From Salminus brasiliensis (lineage: Eukaryota; Chordata; Actinopteri; Characiformes; Bryconidae): a stretch of DNA of 64,000 bases. The stretch lies in the NCBI RefSeq assembly GCF_030463535.1, contig NC_132881.1:40583973-40647972 (forward strand), in the 5' to 3' direction. Below the pieces are notes generated by a model, which made no database searches, was not told where the DNA came from, and saw nothing but the letters and a program-made list of their open reading frames with translations. Positions 12,801-23,198 of the stretch are shown here, one piece after another. A program made the position numbers and the translations under genes. How positions within the stretch are numbered: position 1 is the first letter of the stretch; the number at the start of each line of letters is the position of its first letter.

Positions 12801-15800
12801 GCTGTCACACTGAGGGAGAGGGAGGGCCATTCTACCTAACCAGAGAGTGTGGACAACTGTGCTCTCTGGAACCCCTGGCCAAAGACGGGCGTGTCATCAG
12901 CAAGGATCGAACTGGTGATTTCGCAATTTTGCCAACGCTTCCTGCAAATTCCTGACCAAGGTAAACAATCATGAATCACTTTTTAATAGAAATTATAAAG
13001 AAATATAGCTTTACTCATGTTAGTTTATGTTCAGATAAGATGTGTTTCCGGGTACGACAAGCTTTCAGTTGACCACATTTTGTCAGGTATCAGATAAGCT
13101 AGCTTGCAAGCTAATGTTTAATTTATCATCAAATCCAGTTGGATAGGATTGGTGTTGCAGGGTATAACTAACAGTATTGATCAAGCTTTGTACTGACATA
13201 TGTTGATGTTATGCCATGTGAGTTTGCAAGACAGGGAAGGTTTACAGTTACTTACAGCCTGAACAGTTTCTGTATGTTTTGTAACACGAGTCAAGGACAT
13301 TCCCAGTGATTAGGGCTCTGAGCCAGGCTCGCCTCCTAAGCTTTGCTTATAAATGTAGGAATTCAGTCTATAGTAAATGCAGCATAAACAAATGTAGATG
13401 GTGTGCTGCAGACGTGCCATGTCAGGACAGGCTGAATTCTCTGTTCTTACAAACATATGTCAATAGTACAGTAACTGTGCTAGTCTCTTAAACGAATCGT
13501 AAATTAGAGGCGCTGGAAAGCGAAACATGAACCGGTTTAGTGAGAGCTTTGTGGAATAAGAGCGTAGACCACGGCGGAACACAGGATTTATTAGGTCTAA
13601 TAAAACTAAAATATCCCCCCCTCGACCTGCTCTGACGTTTAGCACCCAAAACTCCCGCAACAAAACATTAATTTTTCTGAAAAACAAACAACTCCTGTAG
13701 CGATGATATATTGCTGTGCACAGCAATTTCATGACTTACTCCAAAGTAAACATCTGCAAATAAAACCATCTTGAGTCATGGCTTTGTGCAGAAAAAAAAA
13801 AAAAAAAGACTTGATTAAAGTTAAACTTTGCAGAGCTTTCTTCTCAAAGTGCATGATCACTAGAGTTCAGCCAGACAGCGAGGCAATGAGGCAGCTAGAT
13901 GTGGCTCTATGAGCAATATAACAGTGTTTAACTGTGTGTCTAAGTCCTAAATCAACAAATGCCTATGGACGCTGGGCTGGCTGTACTTTTTTTGGCTGTG
14001 TTCTACACACAGCCCATCAAGAGTCTGGGGAGCTTAATATATTTTAACTTAATTTATAATTATTAACAGTATTTCTTAATGGGAAAATAAATTAGAAAAG
14101 GCTGCAAATATATATAATAAAACAACAACAATCCATTCTGCCGAAGTAGCCATTGCCTTTTTCTATATCAGAGCGGATATCAAGGTCATAGCTAGTAAAG
14201 TGCCGTGGCATGCAGAGGAGCACAGGCCACAGCCAGGAAAAGAACCTTTTGGAGGAGCACAGCCAGCAGCCATGGAAAGAGACCGTTCTAAAAAAGCACC
14301 AAAAAGCTAAACCCTAGCCAATCAGGTCAACTCTTTATTTCTGATCGTGTCGACAGGACAGCAACTCTATCTGGTAAAAATCAGAAATAATTGCTAACAA
14401 TAATTTCAAGAAAAGAAGGCAAGAACCGTCTATAGCAGCACAGGCAACCTAGATGACCAGCCACAGCATCGTTTATCACCACTAAGGACTTTTAATATTC
14501 TGCCGTTCAGTTCACCCAAACGGCGAAGCACATTAACACCTTTTCAGTGCTGGGTCAGTAGAATGCCCAGGGCGGGGTCAGTACCTGCTCCAGCGGGACG
14601 TGTTTGACCAGGCCGCTGACCACCGTGCGTGGTGCTGCTTCACCCACATCCACCTGCTCCACATAGAGGGCGTCTGCGTCTGGGTGCTTCTCGGCTGAGA
14701 TGATGCGTCCAACCCGCAGATCCAGCCGGGAAACGTCCACCTTGGCGTCCTCTTGAGGAGGAGCTGCACCCTTCTTCTCCTGCTTCTCTCCTGTGGGTAC
14801 AGAGAGGGACAAGCTGCTTTAAACACTGAGCAACTTATAAAAGGAGTTAAGAACTGATGCAAACATTGAATCTGGTGGCAACAACAGCAACTGACAATAA
14901 GTATGTTCAGACCTAACGCCATTATCTCTATTGATTATAACTTCTCTAAAAATGAAGCATCTTAGCACAGAGACAATTCTTAAACTGTCAAGCGAGCATC
15001 ACACAGACCACTCTCGTATCTGTTGAGAAGATCTTAACACCAAGATTCTTTGGGGGAAGATTCTGGGCCTCAGCTCAATCATTTAGGTGCCAAATTTACC
15101 ATCAGGACCACCACATTCTAGCATGTCATTCTAGATTTTACTCCGGTGCCCACCAGGGGGAACCGGGCTTTTACTTTCCACAGTACTTTAACCCAGTGGA
15201 GCCTTATTTTTAGCGCTGTTCCCTCGCGATACGTTCCACGCTTCACACATGGAAACTATGCAGGCCCCATCGTCTCTGTTCTGATCCCAAGTCGTCTCAC
15301 TCCCAGAGCAAAAGCAAATCTACCAACAACAGCCACCGCATGGCATTTCGCTCTAATCACTCCAGGCATTCCAAAATAGGACATTACTTTTCCACCGGCT
15401 CCAGACGCTCATGCCGGGGGACGATAAACTCAAAAAGCAGCCTTCAAGTCTTCAATCCACTTTCAAGTCTTGAAAACGTTAACTTTTAGCAGATTACTAC
15501 ACAAAGTTAAAAGCAGGAGAGTTATTTCGAGATGAGGACACACATCTGCAGCAAAAGCAGTACGACCGTAAAAGTAAAAACTACTTCAAATGTTCCCTCC
15601 CTCACTTTTATTGGTTTTCATTATTGTCTTAAGTATTTATCTGTAATTAGATTAATTAAAGTAGAAGTCCAACCCATTTCACTTTATTTTAAATAGTTTC
15701 TTATAATTAGAATAATTAGGATAATGAATCCACCCGGCCTTTAGAATAGTTTCTGCAGTACTTAACTGTTACTAGTTTCATTAAAGCAAATGTTTATTTT

Positions 15801-18800
15801 TTTATTTGTCCGTTTTAAAAGGAGATTAAACTACAGGGTGGTTCAACGATCTAATACACTACCACTATGGCCCCGGAGGCCCCAAGTTTGAATCCAGAGC
15901 CATGCCGCCTTGCCATCAGTGGCCAGAGTTCGAAAGAGCACAACTGGCTGCGCTCTCTCCGGGTGGGTAGATGGCACTCTCTCCCCTCATCGCTTATAAG
16001 CGATGTTGGTCAGCACTGGCGTCTGTTAGCTGGGGCAGGAGAGCAGAGGACCAGACACTTTCCTCCAAGTGTGTCGCATTAGACAAGGACGTAATAAAAT
16101 ATTAAATATATTTTATATTTAAATATATAAAAGCAGAATTCCCAAATACAGACAGTTGCTAGGCTGTTACTAAGTGGTCGCTAGAGTAGAACTGGTGGTA
16201 GGTGGTAACTATGGTACTCTGGTGGCTGCCAGGGTGTCACGGTGGTATTTCAGGTGGTTGCTCAGGTGTCCCAGGTGGTTGCTAAGGCATTGCTAAGTGG
16301 GTGCTAGGGTGGTTACGCAGGTATTTTAGGTCTTTGCTATGTAGGTGCCTAGTGCTTCCTTAGGATGTTACGAAGTGTTTGCTAAGCAGTTGCTATGGTA
16401 TCCTGGTGGCTGATATATGATTGCTAGGTAGTTGTAAGGTGGGTTGCTCTGGTGTTAATAGTTGCATGCTATGGTATTCCAGGGGGATGTTAGGGTGCTG
16501 CCAGGTGGTTGCGATGGAATACAGAAAAAAAGTCACATTTCCCCTGGCCCTTTTTCTGTAGTTCTTATCTGTAATTAAATGAGACTCAGTTGGTGTGTAA
16601 TGTTGGTTTGATGGCTGACGGACCAATCAGTAGTAACGTGTCTCTTGTGCTGAGTGATGGATGCCTGCAGTGTTTTTCACAGGTTTGAGCCAGAATTTCA
16701 CGTTTAATCAAACATCATCTAGATCAGCGCAGATAAAACTGCCACATATTTGATATTTATAGCACAGTTTTTAGCACCAGGAACACAAACTCACTTAGAC
16801 ACAGAAACACCATCTAGCAGGTCATTTTTCAGCAAAACTAGCCCATCATAAATAAACCCTTATAAGTGGATCACCTGAGCAGATGGGTCATCTAAGCAGA
16901 CGGATCCTGAGTTGGAAGAATCACTGAGATTTATGTTGAGAATAATATTCTTAATAAACAGCCGGGCACAGAGGTCTGCTGATTAATTCCGACAGCTGCA
17001 GTTTTACAATGAGGAAAAAAAAAAAAATAATAATAAAAAAAAATAAAATCAACACCATCTTGAGCACATGACACATCTGTAAAAAAAATTGCTCCGGCTT
17101 TAACTTGTTTCCCCCTGCTGAGAAGTGTCAACAAGACACAATCCATCGGCTGAAGTTTGCTTGCGGTCTCTGCTTTTTGTCAACACCTCCGGCTTACACT
17201 GCTGTCACTCAGTAAAGATTTAAGTGTGTTTATTAGAGTGTATGCATTCTGTTATGGCAAATACAAACAACAATGCAGGGAGGAGGGGTTGAATCAGATA
17301 GGTAATTTTATACCCTACATATTTTTTGTATTTCATATTTTTTTGCTGACATCAACTTTTATATAAAAGATAATTAGAACCGATTTTTATACGACTATTG
17401 TCCATCCCTTAGAACTAATCAGGTGGTTTCTGTTACTGGGCATATAAAATAAATGAGCTCTGTTCTGATTGGCTGTCCTGTATTGTGTCGCATTTAAAAA
17501 GAACTCCTGAGAACTGCAATGTGGATGATCTAAGATCATTAGAACAGCGATGGGCAGCCACCTCAATGCCCAGGCAGCATTTGGGTGTTGGGTGCCTTAA
17601 TCATGGGAACCTCAGTGATACGTGCTAAGGGAAAAGAAACCATTGTTCCTGCTGCTGTTGTGACCTTCTGCTCAAGGTCAAGGCTGCCCTAGTAGGGCCA
17701 CCAGTACTTTCAGGAGTACAGATAAACACTCTCCGAGGAGTACAAAAGAGCTGCAAAGCTGCATGCCCATGTAATTACATGCATGCCAACAGACACCACC
17801 CTTGGCAAATTAGTTACAGGACTGGAATACCAAAAGTAGTCCAGTACAGACTGATTCAGCTATCAAAAGCAGAAGAGCTGCTGTAGCGCTGAACCCAAGG
17901 AAGGAAATCTTTCTAATTTGTCAAACTGTGAATATTTAGAGATACACACACTTAGTCTTAGTATTTTATTAATTACTCATAAAATCGCTTTTAAATATCA
18001 GGATTGACACAAACTCTACCTAACCTATTGTATCAATGCATTGTTAACAGCTTTATCCAACAAAGGTGGACGATGGAGATGTTAACGAGTTGGTTCTGGT
18101 GATTTCAGAGAAACAGTAATTTTAGAACTGGCTATTTTTGCCAGACTGAAACTTTAAGTACATGTACGTATTACTTCAAACCTCTTTATTTAAGTAAAAT
18201 GAGGGGAATGCACTTTCATGATATGGACCCTTTAAAAAAATAGTTTTTCTAAGTGAACACAATTATAACACAATCACATTATAATGCAATTTGTCTAAAT
18301 CGTGGCGAGATTAACTAACATCGACTAACGTAAAAATAGGCATCAAAACCTCACCTTTTTTCTCTGCTTTCACTTTCTTCTTGGCCTCGTTGTTGCTAGG
18401 TGGAGCACCTTTAGTAGCGGGTGTTGGAGCAGGAGCTGCAGGTGCTGATGGCTGTGGCACAGAGGGCTTTGATGTACACTGGACAGAGGAGTCCGCCGAG
18501 GGCATGACCACTTCTCTCACTGTACATAAAAACACACATACACACTTATTTAAACCGCAGAGAACTTCTATGGGCTTACATGGGAAAACGGGCATTATAG
18601 AGAGAGTCTAGACTGAAGCGTCTACCTACCATTTAGCCATAACTGCTAAGGGCACAAATCACATCCATTACTGAATATATTTTATATAGCAGTCAGGGAA
18701 ACTACAGGAGAATTACAGGAGAAAGAGAAACCTTCTTAACGGTCAATGGACTTCCACTTTCGTTTTGCGACAAGGGTTTCCACCTCCACACCTTCCACTA

Positions 18801-21800
18801 AAATGAAACTTGTTTGGTCACTTTCAGATGGTAGATGCTGTACTTTATCATCAACAAAACTAAATGTCATCACTGGATCTACATGTAGCTCTTCCCACAG
18901 TTGAAGAATTTCTAACGTATCTTGCAGTCTGCTTTTGGGCTGAGCTTGCTAGGGCGGGCTGACCTGGCCATGTCGGAAGCTGTTTTAAAAGGCTTCCAGT
19001 AGCAAATTAGTGGAGAGGAGTTGCTGATCTCTAATTAAATTCCTTTTCCAGACTCCTACACATCTACAACCTCTTTTGTGGCCATCTAGCCATCGCCTCA
19101 ACTATCAACAGCAAACCAGACTACATGTAAATGAGGTTTAAAGAAAACAGGCTCTTCCAAAAACCTCTCTACCCATGTTGTAATCATCTGCGGCTGATGT
19201 GCTGCAACTAATTCTAATTCTAGCCATTTTAAGTAGTAATAAATGTGGAGTGAACAAATATTTGTAATTTCTAAATATCTGTAATTTCTTCAGTTTTTAT
19301 GTGTTTAGTTATATCACCTCCATCTTCTAATACTGTTCAGATGAAAATTGACTGTACTGGCTCTTTATGGAAGTCTGCTAACAGGGGATTATGCTGCTTT
19401 ACACCCTTTATATTCAGTTGTGTTTTTTTTATGTTTCTCTGTGATTGAGATTTCATTAGCATGCATGCTACAGACCCCTGTAGTAGGACACATTAAATCC
19501 ACCCCTGACCGGAAAGGAAAGACATTGGGAAGGTGCGTAAGGGTAGTCAGGATAATGAACACCAGCTCCTCTTGGACTCTAGTCACATCCTACAGTTAAT
19601 TACTTCGCCAAACCACAAGACCTCACATCAGGTCCCGTGCCAGCGCTTCAGCAAAGAATTAGGGAAACGTAACTTGATGGATCTTTGTTGTACGCTTAAT
19701 GGAATTCAGCAGCATAAGTCAGCTAAATGACACACTGAGAGATTATTTATATACTCTAACGGAGGATTGGCCCCTAATCCAAATGAATTCAACAGGAAAA
19801 GTGGGCCCATGTGAACAGGGCAAAAAAAAAAAAAAAAGGGGAAAACAATCCTGTCATCCCAGACAGATAGGCCAAACCCTGAGAGTCCACTGTTGGGCAA
19901 CAGTCTGATTGCATTGCACGGGTCAGGACTTCCTGAGAATGCTAAACACGGCTGATGCAGGGCAGGCTGTATTCTTTGTTAATTACGATAATTCTGTGTT
20001 TATGTACGTTAACAATAGGCTTGTGTTCCCAATATGTGTTAACCAGGCATTTGCTGAAGGCCTTTCGAATCAGGCTCTGCAAAGTGCAGAGAGGCAGTGC
20101 TTGCGGTTCTCTCCAGTGACTCAGCTCGCCTGCTTTCTTAGAAATGAAGAATAAAGAGCATGGCACGACGCCTGATCACAGCGCCATTTAAAGTTTCCAC
20201 TTGATCTCTGATTAGGCTCTTATGCTCGCATTAAGCGGTGGAAAAAAATGTAAAACATAAACACCATAACAGGACAAATGGAAAAGCATAATCCTGCATT
20301 ATTTAGATGCTCTCCATGTCCAAAAATAACAGGGAACAGTGAAGCCTTTTGAAGAAGGCTAAATTGCCTATTTGTACTAATCCTGCACATTTCCCACCTC
20401 AGTGCTCTGGAAAGCATTACTTAAGTGTTAATGATGGGAAGGCTGCTCTTACTTGTACGCTAATGCATGGCAGAGTAGTAGAACCCCAGTGTCTCGGTGG
20501 GGCAGTCACACAAACCAGCCATCCACCTCCATTAACACGCTCACTTCAGGGAATTCTCCACAGCCACAATTCCCACAGCATATGAAAGTAGGGCTGCAAA
20601 TCATTATTTCTTTACCCTATTTGCTGTTATTTGATTAGTCAACTAAGCTAACTCTATTGTGCCTTCTGAGACAGCAGTGCTTCTTCTTTTATAGAACTGC
20701 ACTGCGACAATTCCCATATCACCTCCTATCAGAGATGGCATATTGGTATTTGTATCAGAATTGGCAGATCAGCAGAAATGTTGATAACATGTAGCTTGAA
20801 TTTGTAAATAATCACATTTGAAGCAGCAATATGTGATCTTTTTCTTTCACTTCTTGGCTCCCCCTAGAGTTGGGGAGAGTAATTAATTTTACACGACTGC
20901 TGTGTCTATAAATTGCGGTATGAGCTCCGGTATGTCCACCTCATGGACAGCTGTACATAGGCATTTGCTGACAAGCTGAGAGATCCAGAACCGGCATCTG
21001 GACTGAGGCGGTACAGTAATCTTACAAGATTTTACATTTTTCACAGTTCTGGCAAGAGGCCGCCACCAAAGCATCATAGTGTAGTAGCAGGACTCAGGCC
21101 TGGAATGATGACGACAGAGACGCCATTCTCACCTTGGATGTTACATAATCTTTTGATTTAAGTAAAGTGCATCAAATTATAATTGCAATTTGTTAGAATG
21201 ACCATCAATATCATATGTTTGTTTGCCTTGGTAAGTATGTATTGTTTGTAGCAGTTCCTTCACATCTTCCTTCTCACTGGTGGAATCAGTTCAACCTGGT
21301 TGACCAACTGGAGGGACTGACGTCAAGATGAGATGTCAGGATGGCTGCCACATACCACTTATATATTTCAGACTGTGCTATGCTTCCTGCTAGACGTATT
21401 TTACATACATTTCTAAGATGGTTTGTATGTTGAAGACTACTGCCTTAGCCATTACAGAACTTGACTTTGCTGAGTCTGTAGCTTTAGGCCTTGGGAAACA
21501 TGCAGTTTAGCCTGGGCATACCATTACATAGTACAACATCAGGAGCCCCTTGGTAAATACAGCAGGTATATGGGTGGGCCTTGCATATGTATATTTTGCT
21601 AGGATTTATTGTATTTATGCAAAATGTCTTTCATTTAGCTTTAGGTTGGTAAACTAGTAGCTCTTCAGGTTGCTAAATTTGTCTGCATGGTTTCTCTTGT
21701 CTAATGTAATGGAAAATACACTTGGTTTACGGCACAATATTGTCCGGTATCCTTAATTACCCTCTTCCTCTACTATCCCTTCCACACCTGCTGCATGTCA

Positions 21801-23165
21801 CAATACAGACCGAGTGTTTGCTTTAAGTAAATTACACATCATCAACAACAAAACGCCATGTCAGTGTTTTTTTCCCCTCATGATTAAAGTCATTAGCTTT
21901 GTGACTAATTGTTGTAGGGCTGAGCTTGGATTAACAAGGGACAAGGGAAAAAAAAAAAAAAAAAAAAAAAAGCTGACAAAAGCTGATTGCAGACCTGTGA
22001 TCTGACTCAGAGTCAGAAGTCCAGATGTACAGTATTATTGCTGTACAAATGACTCTCCAGTCTAATGATGGCTGATGTTCACGATCTGACAGGTTACTGA
22101 AGGTAACAAAGAAGCCATCAGAGCTTAATGCACAAAATGCTGAAACATGTCATAACTGACCAAATATAAAGGGAAAACTGTTTATTTAGGTATTTAAATT
22201 TTAAATCATTCATTTATATCTTATATAGAGTACATGGGGTACCACAGACAACCATGCACTCACACTAGTGCAATTCAGCATGGCCAATTAACCTCCCATG
22301 TGTGTGTTTTTCCTCTCCCTCTCCCTCTCCAATTTAGCTGAGCTTTAGCTACCCTGCCCTCCTTAATTTCCCCAATCACTTACAATGCTCCCTACGCTGG
22401 AAAGGTGAGGACAATCACGACACCTCCGATAAATGTGAAGTCTGCCACCGCCTCTGTTCAAACTGCTGCCAACGCAGCATCACTTGGAAGCTAACAAACT
22501 CGGAGGAAAGCACCAGATCCCCAGCTCTGATACATCATGTGCCAGCCAGCATCACAATGGGAGTGATGAGGAAAGAGAGTGCCATCTACCCACCCAGAGA
22601 GAGCATGGCTGACTGTGCTCTTCTAGACTCCGGCTGCTGATGGCGAAGCACACAGTGTCTGCCTTTTAGTCTGCTGTGGCCCTCACCTGCCATGTGTGTT
22701 TGTGGAGGCAAGACCCACAAATATGAGCAAATATGAGAGGTGCACTTGGCCATACTTTACCTCCTCTCCTTCTTTCCTTCTCGAGCAGTTGTTTCTTCAG
22801 ATCCTCAATATCCTTCTTCAGCTTGGCATTCTCCACCATCAGCTTCTTTTCTTCTCTAACACTCGTCTGCACAACTTCATGTGAAAAAGACAACACAGAC
22901 GTGTTCATTGGACATCAGTGACCATGAGAGGGATGCAAATGTGTGAATTTAACCTCAAGCTGCCAGGGTGATCTAGCTCTGATGTAACCTTGGACCTTGC
23001 ATAGTGTTTTAATCAATAGCTCAGGAGGCTAGACCCCAGCCCCCACCCCAACTCACTGGCTTTCTCTTTCAGCAGCTGGACCTGCTGCTTGAGGTATTCA
23101 ATGATCTGGTCAGCCTCTGCTGCCCTCTGTTCCAGCCTCGCAAGTGCGGGTGTGTGGCCTGACAT
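6678..23165 (-). CDS. aimp1: AIMP1, aminoacyl-tRNA synthetase complex-interacting multifunctional protein 1 (six coding exons, complete)
   Basis: Joined CDS: 23057-23165, 22761-22874, 18355-18519, 14585-14790, 10899-11067, 6678-6844 (930 nt, 309 residues; human is 312). Residues about 5-75 match the AIMP1 coiled coil ([37 protein letters not shown]), which in the family contacts other subunits of the synthetase complex. Residues 76-146 are a Pro/Ala-rich then Lys-rich linker. Residues 147-309 are the EMAP II module: an OB-fold tRNA-binding domain ([56 protein letters not shown]) and the C-terminal EMAP II part ending MSNSGIK. Known role: scaffold of the cytosolic multi-synthetase complex and tRNA binding; the processed C-terminal part is a cytokine. 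The start has A at -3 and directly follows an acceptor plus a short 5' UTR. The gene is head to head with TBCK. All phases agree and there is no frameshift. Confidence 0.97.
7240..8545. mobile_element. DNA-transposon remnant split by a 1-kb TIR element
   Basis: 7250-7330 (TTGGGCTGAACTTGCCAGGA) and 8425-8540 (CTCATCTGCATCTACAACCT, then TTCTAATTCTAGCCATTTTA) match, in order, one continuous element at 18935-19240. Between them, about 7355-8415 ends in TATCACAACCCTAGT and has loosely inverted ATACCAT-type ends, so it looks like a later hAT-like insertion. Confidence 0.5.
8546..10898 (-). other. AIMP1 intron 5, right part
   Basis: No exon seen. Poly-T at 9218-9235. 10767-10850 resembles the hairpin-type MITE words (GGTCCTTCAGGACTGGAAAG). 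Confidence 0.6.
10899..11067 (-). CDS. aimp1: AIMP1 coding exon 5
   Basis: 169 nt, acceptor TCCACAG and donor GTAAAA, phase 0 to 1. It encodes [20 protein letters not shown], then [18 protein letters not shown], the strongly conserved second half of the tRNA-binding domain. Confidence 0.96.
11153..11655. mobile_element. TTAA-ended MITE, enlarged copy
   Basis: Starts TTAAAGCAACATTACGCAAC just 86 nt from the AIMP1 exon 5 acceptor; later GTAGAGGGAGCCCAGGAGCA. About 150 nt of a hairpin-type repeat (11350-11505) is inserted in the middle. Confidence 0.55.
11656..14584 (-). other. AIMP1 intron 4, left and middle part
   Basis: Holds a TTGAC-tail family fragment near 11790-11830, the SINE fragment at 12785 and a poly-A tract at 13791. 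Otherwise nothing recognised. Confidence 0.6.
12785..12935 (-). mobile_element. SINE family A fragment
   Basis: The complement shares the ordered body words of 15836-16083 and keeps a B box (GTTCGATCC) near 12906-12914. Confidence 0.5.
14585..14790 (-). CDS. aimp1: AIMP1 coding exon 4 (start of EMAP II/tRNA-binding domain)
   Basis: 206 nt, acceptor CCACAG and donor CAG/GTACTG, ending in phase 0. It encodes the end of the Lys-rich linker, then [20 protein letters not shown] and the rest of the first half of the OB fold. Asp144 sits just before this domain, where the human protein is cleaved to release EMAP II. Confidence 0.96.
15836..16083 (+). mobile_element. tRNA-related SINE (family A), best copy
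   Basis: A-box-like TGGTTCAACGA at 15839-15849 and B-box-like GTTTGAATC at 15886-15894. The body contains GCTCTCTCCGGGTGGGTAGA and CACTCTCTCCCCTCATCG, found in the reverse orientation at 4.6, 12.8 and 22.5 kb. Confidence 0.6.
16155..16520. repeat. Degenerate GGTTGCTA-type minisatellite
   Basis: Loose repetition of GGTTGCTAGG, GGTGGTTGCTAAGG and similar words over about 365 nt in AIMP1 intron 3. Units are too diverged for an exact period. Confidence 0.75.
18355..18519 (-). CDS. aimp1: AIMP1 coding exon 3 (linker)
   Basis: 165 nt, phase 1 to phase 1, acceptor GTACAG and donor GTGAGG. It encodes a low-complexity linker: Pro/Ala-rich ([18 protein letters not shown]), then Lys-rich ([11 protein letters not shown]). 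The junction residue pattern (GV-REVVMPS) parallels the mammalian exon. This is the fastest-evolving part of the protein. Confidence 0.9.
18935..19240. mobile_element. DNA-transposon remnant, uninterrupted copy
   Basis: Related to the two flanks at 7240-7330 and 8425-8545; ends TTCTAATTCTAGCCATTTTA followed by AGTAGTAATAAA in both. Confidence 0.5.
19241..22249 (-). other. AIMP1 intron 2, middle part
   Basis: 19340-20580 is complex, repeat-poor sequence that could include conserved non-coding elements, but this cannot be judged from one genome. Poly-A at 21950-21971. Confidence 0.5.
22250..22650 (-). mobile_element. SINE family A copy with long tail
   Basis: The complement of 22560-22640 aligns with the 15836 copy (GAGCACAG, CTCTCTCTGGGTGGGTAGATG). 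The distal part to 22250 is probably the element's extended body. It ends about 110 nt from AIMP1 exon 2. Confidence 0.55.
22761..22874 (-). CDS. aimp1: AIMP1 coding exon 2
   Basis: 114 nt, phase 1 to phase 1. It begins after CATGAAG, not after the nearer CAG: only that acceptor restores the family sequence [14 protein letters not shown]. It ends GGAG before donor GTAAAG. It completes the coiled coil ([20 protein letters not shown]). Confidence 0.94.
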
Positions 23166-23190
23166 CTTGATGAAGGAGCGCGCCAGGAAC
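23057..23190 (-). CDS. aimp1: AIMP1 first coding exon (CDS 23057-23165, 25-nt 5' UTR above it)
   Basis: The acceptor TTTTTCAG at 23191-23198 opens the exon. The ATG is at 23163-23165 and encodes [13 protein letters not shown]. The donor GTGAGT starts at 23056 and the exon ends in phase 1. Because an acceptor precedes the ATG, at least one non-coding exon must lie upstream. Confidence 0.94.
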
Positions 23191-23198
23191 CTGAAAAA

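Larger units (their letters stand above)
14791..18354 (-). other. AIMP1 intron 3
   Basis: Holds the SINE at 15836, an AT-rich patch at 16090-16130 and the minisatellite at 16155. Nothing recognised in 16521-18354. Confidence 0.6.
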
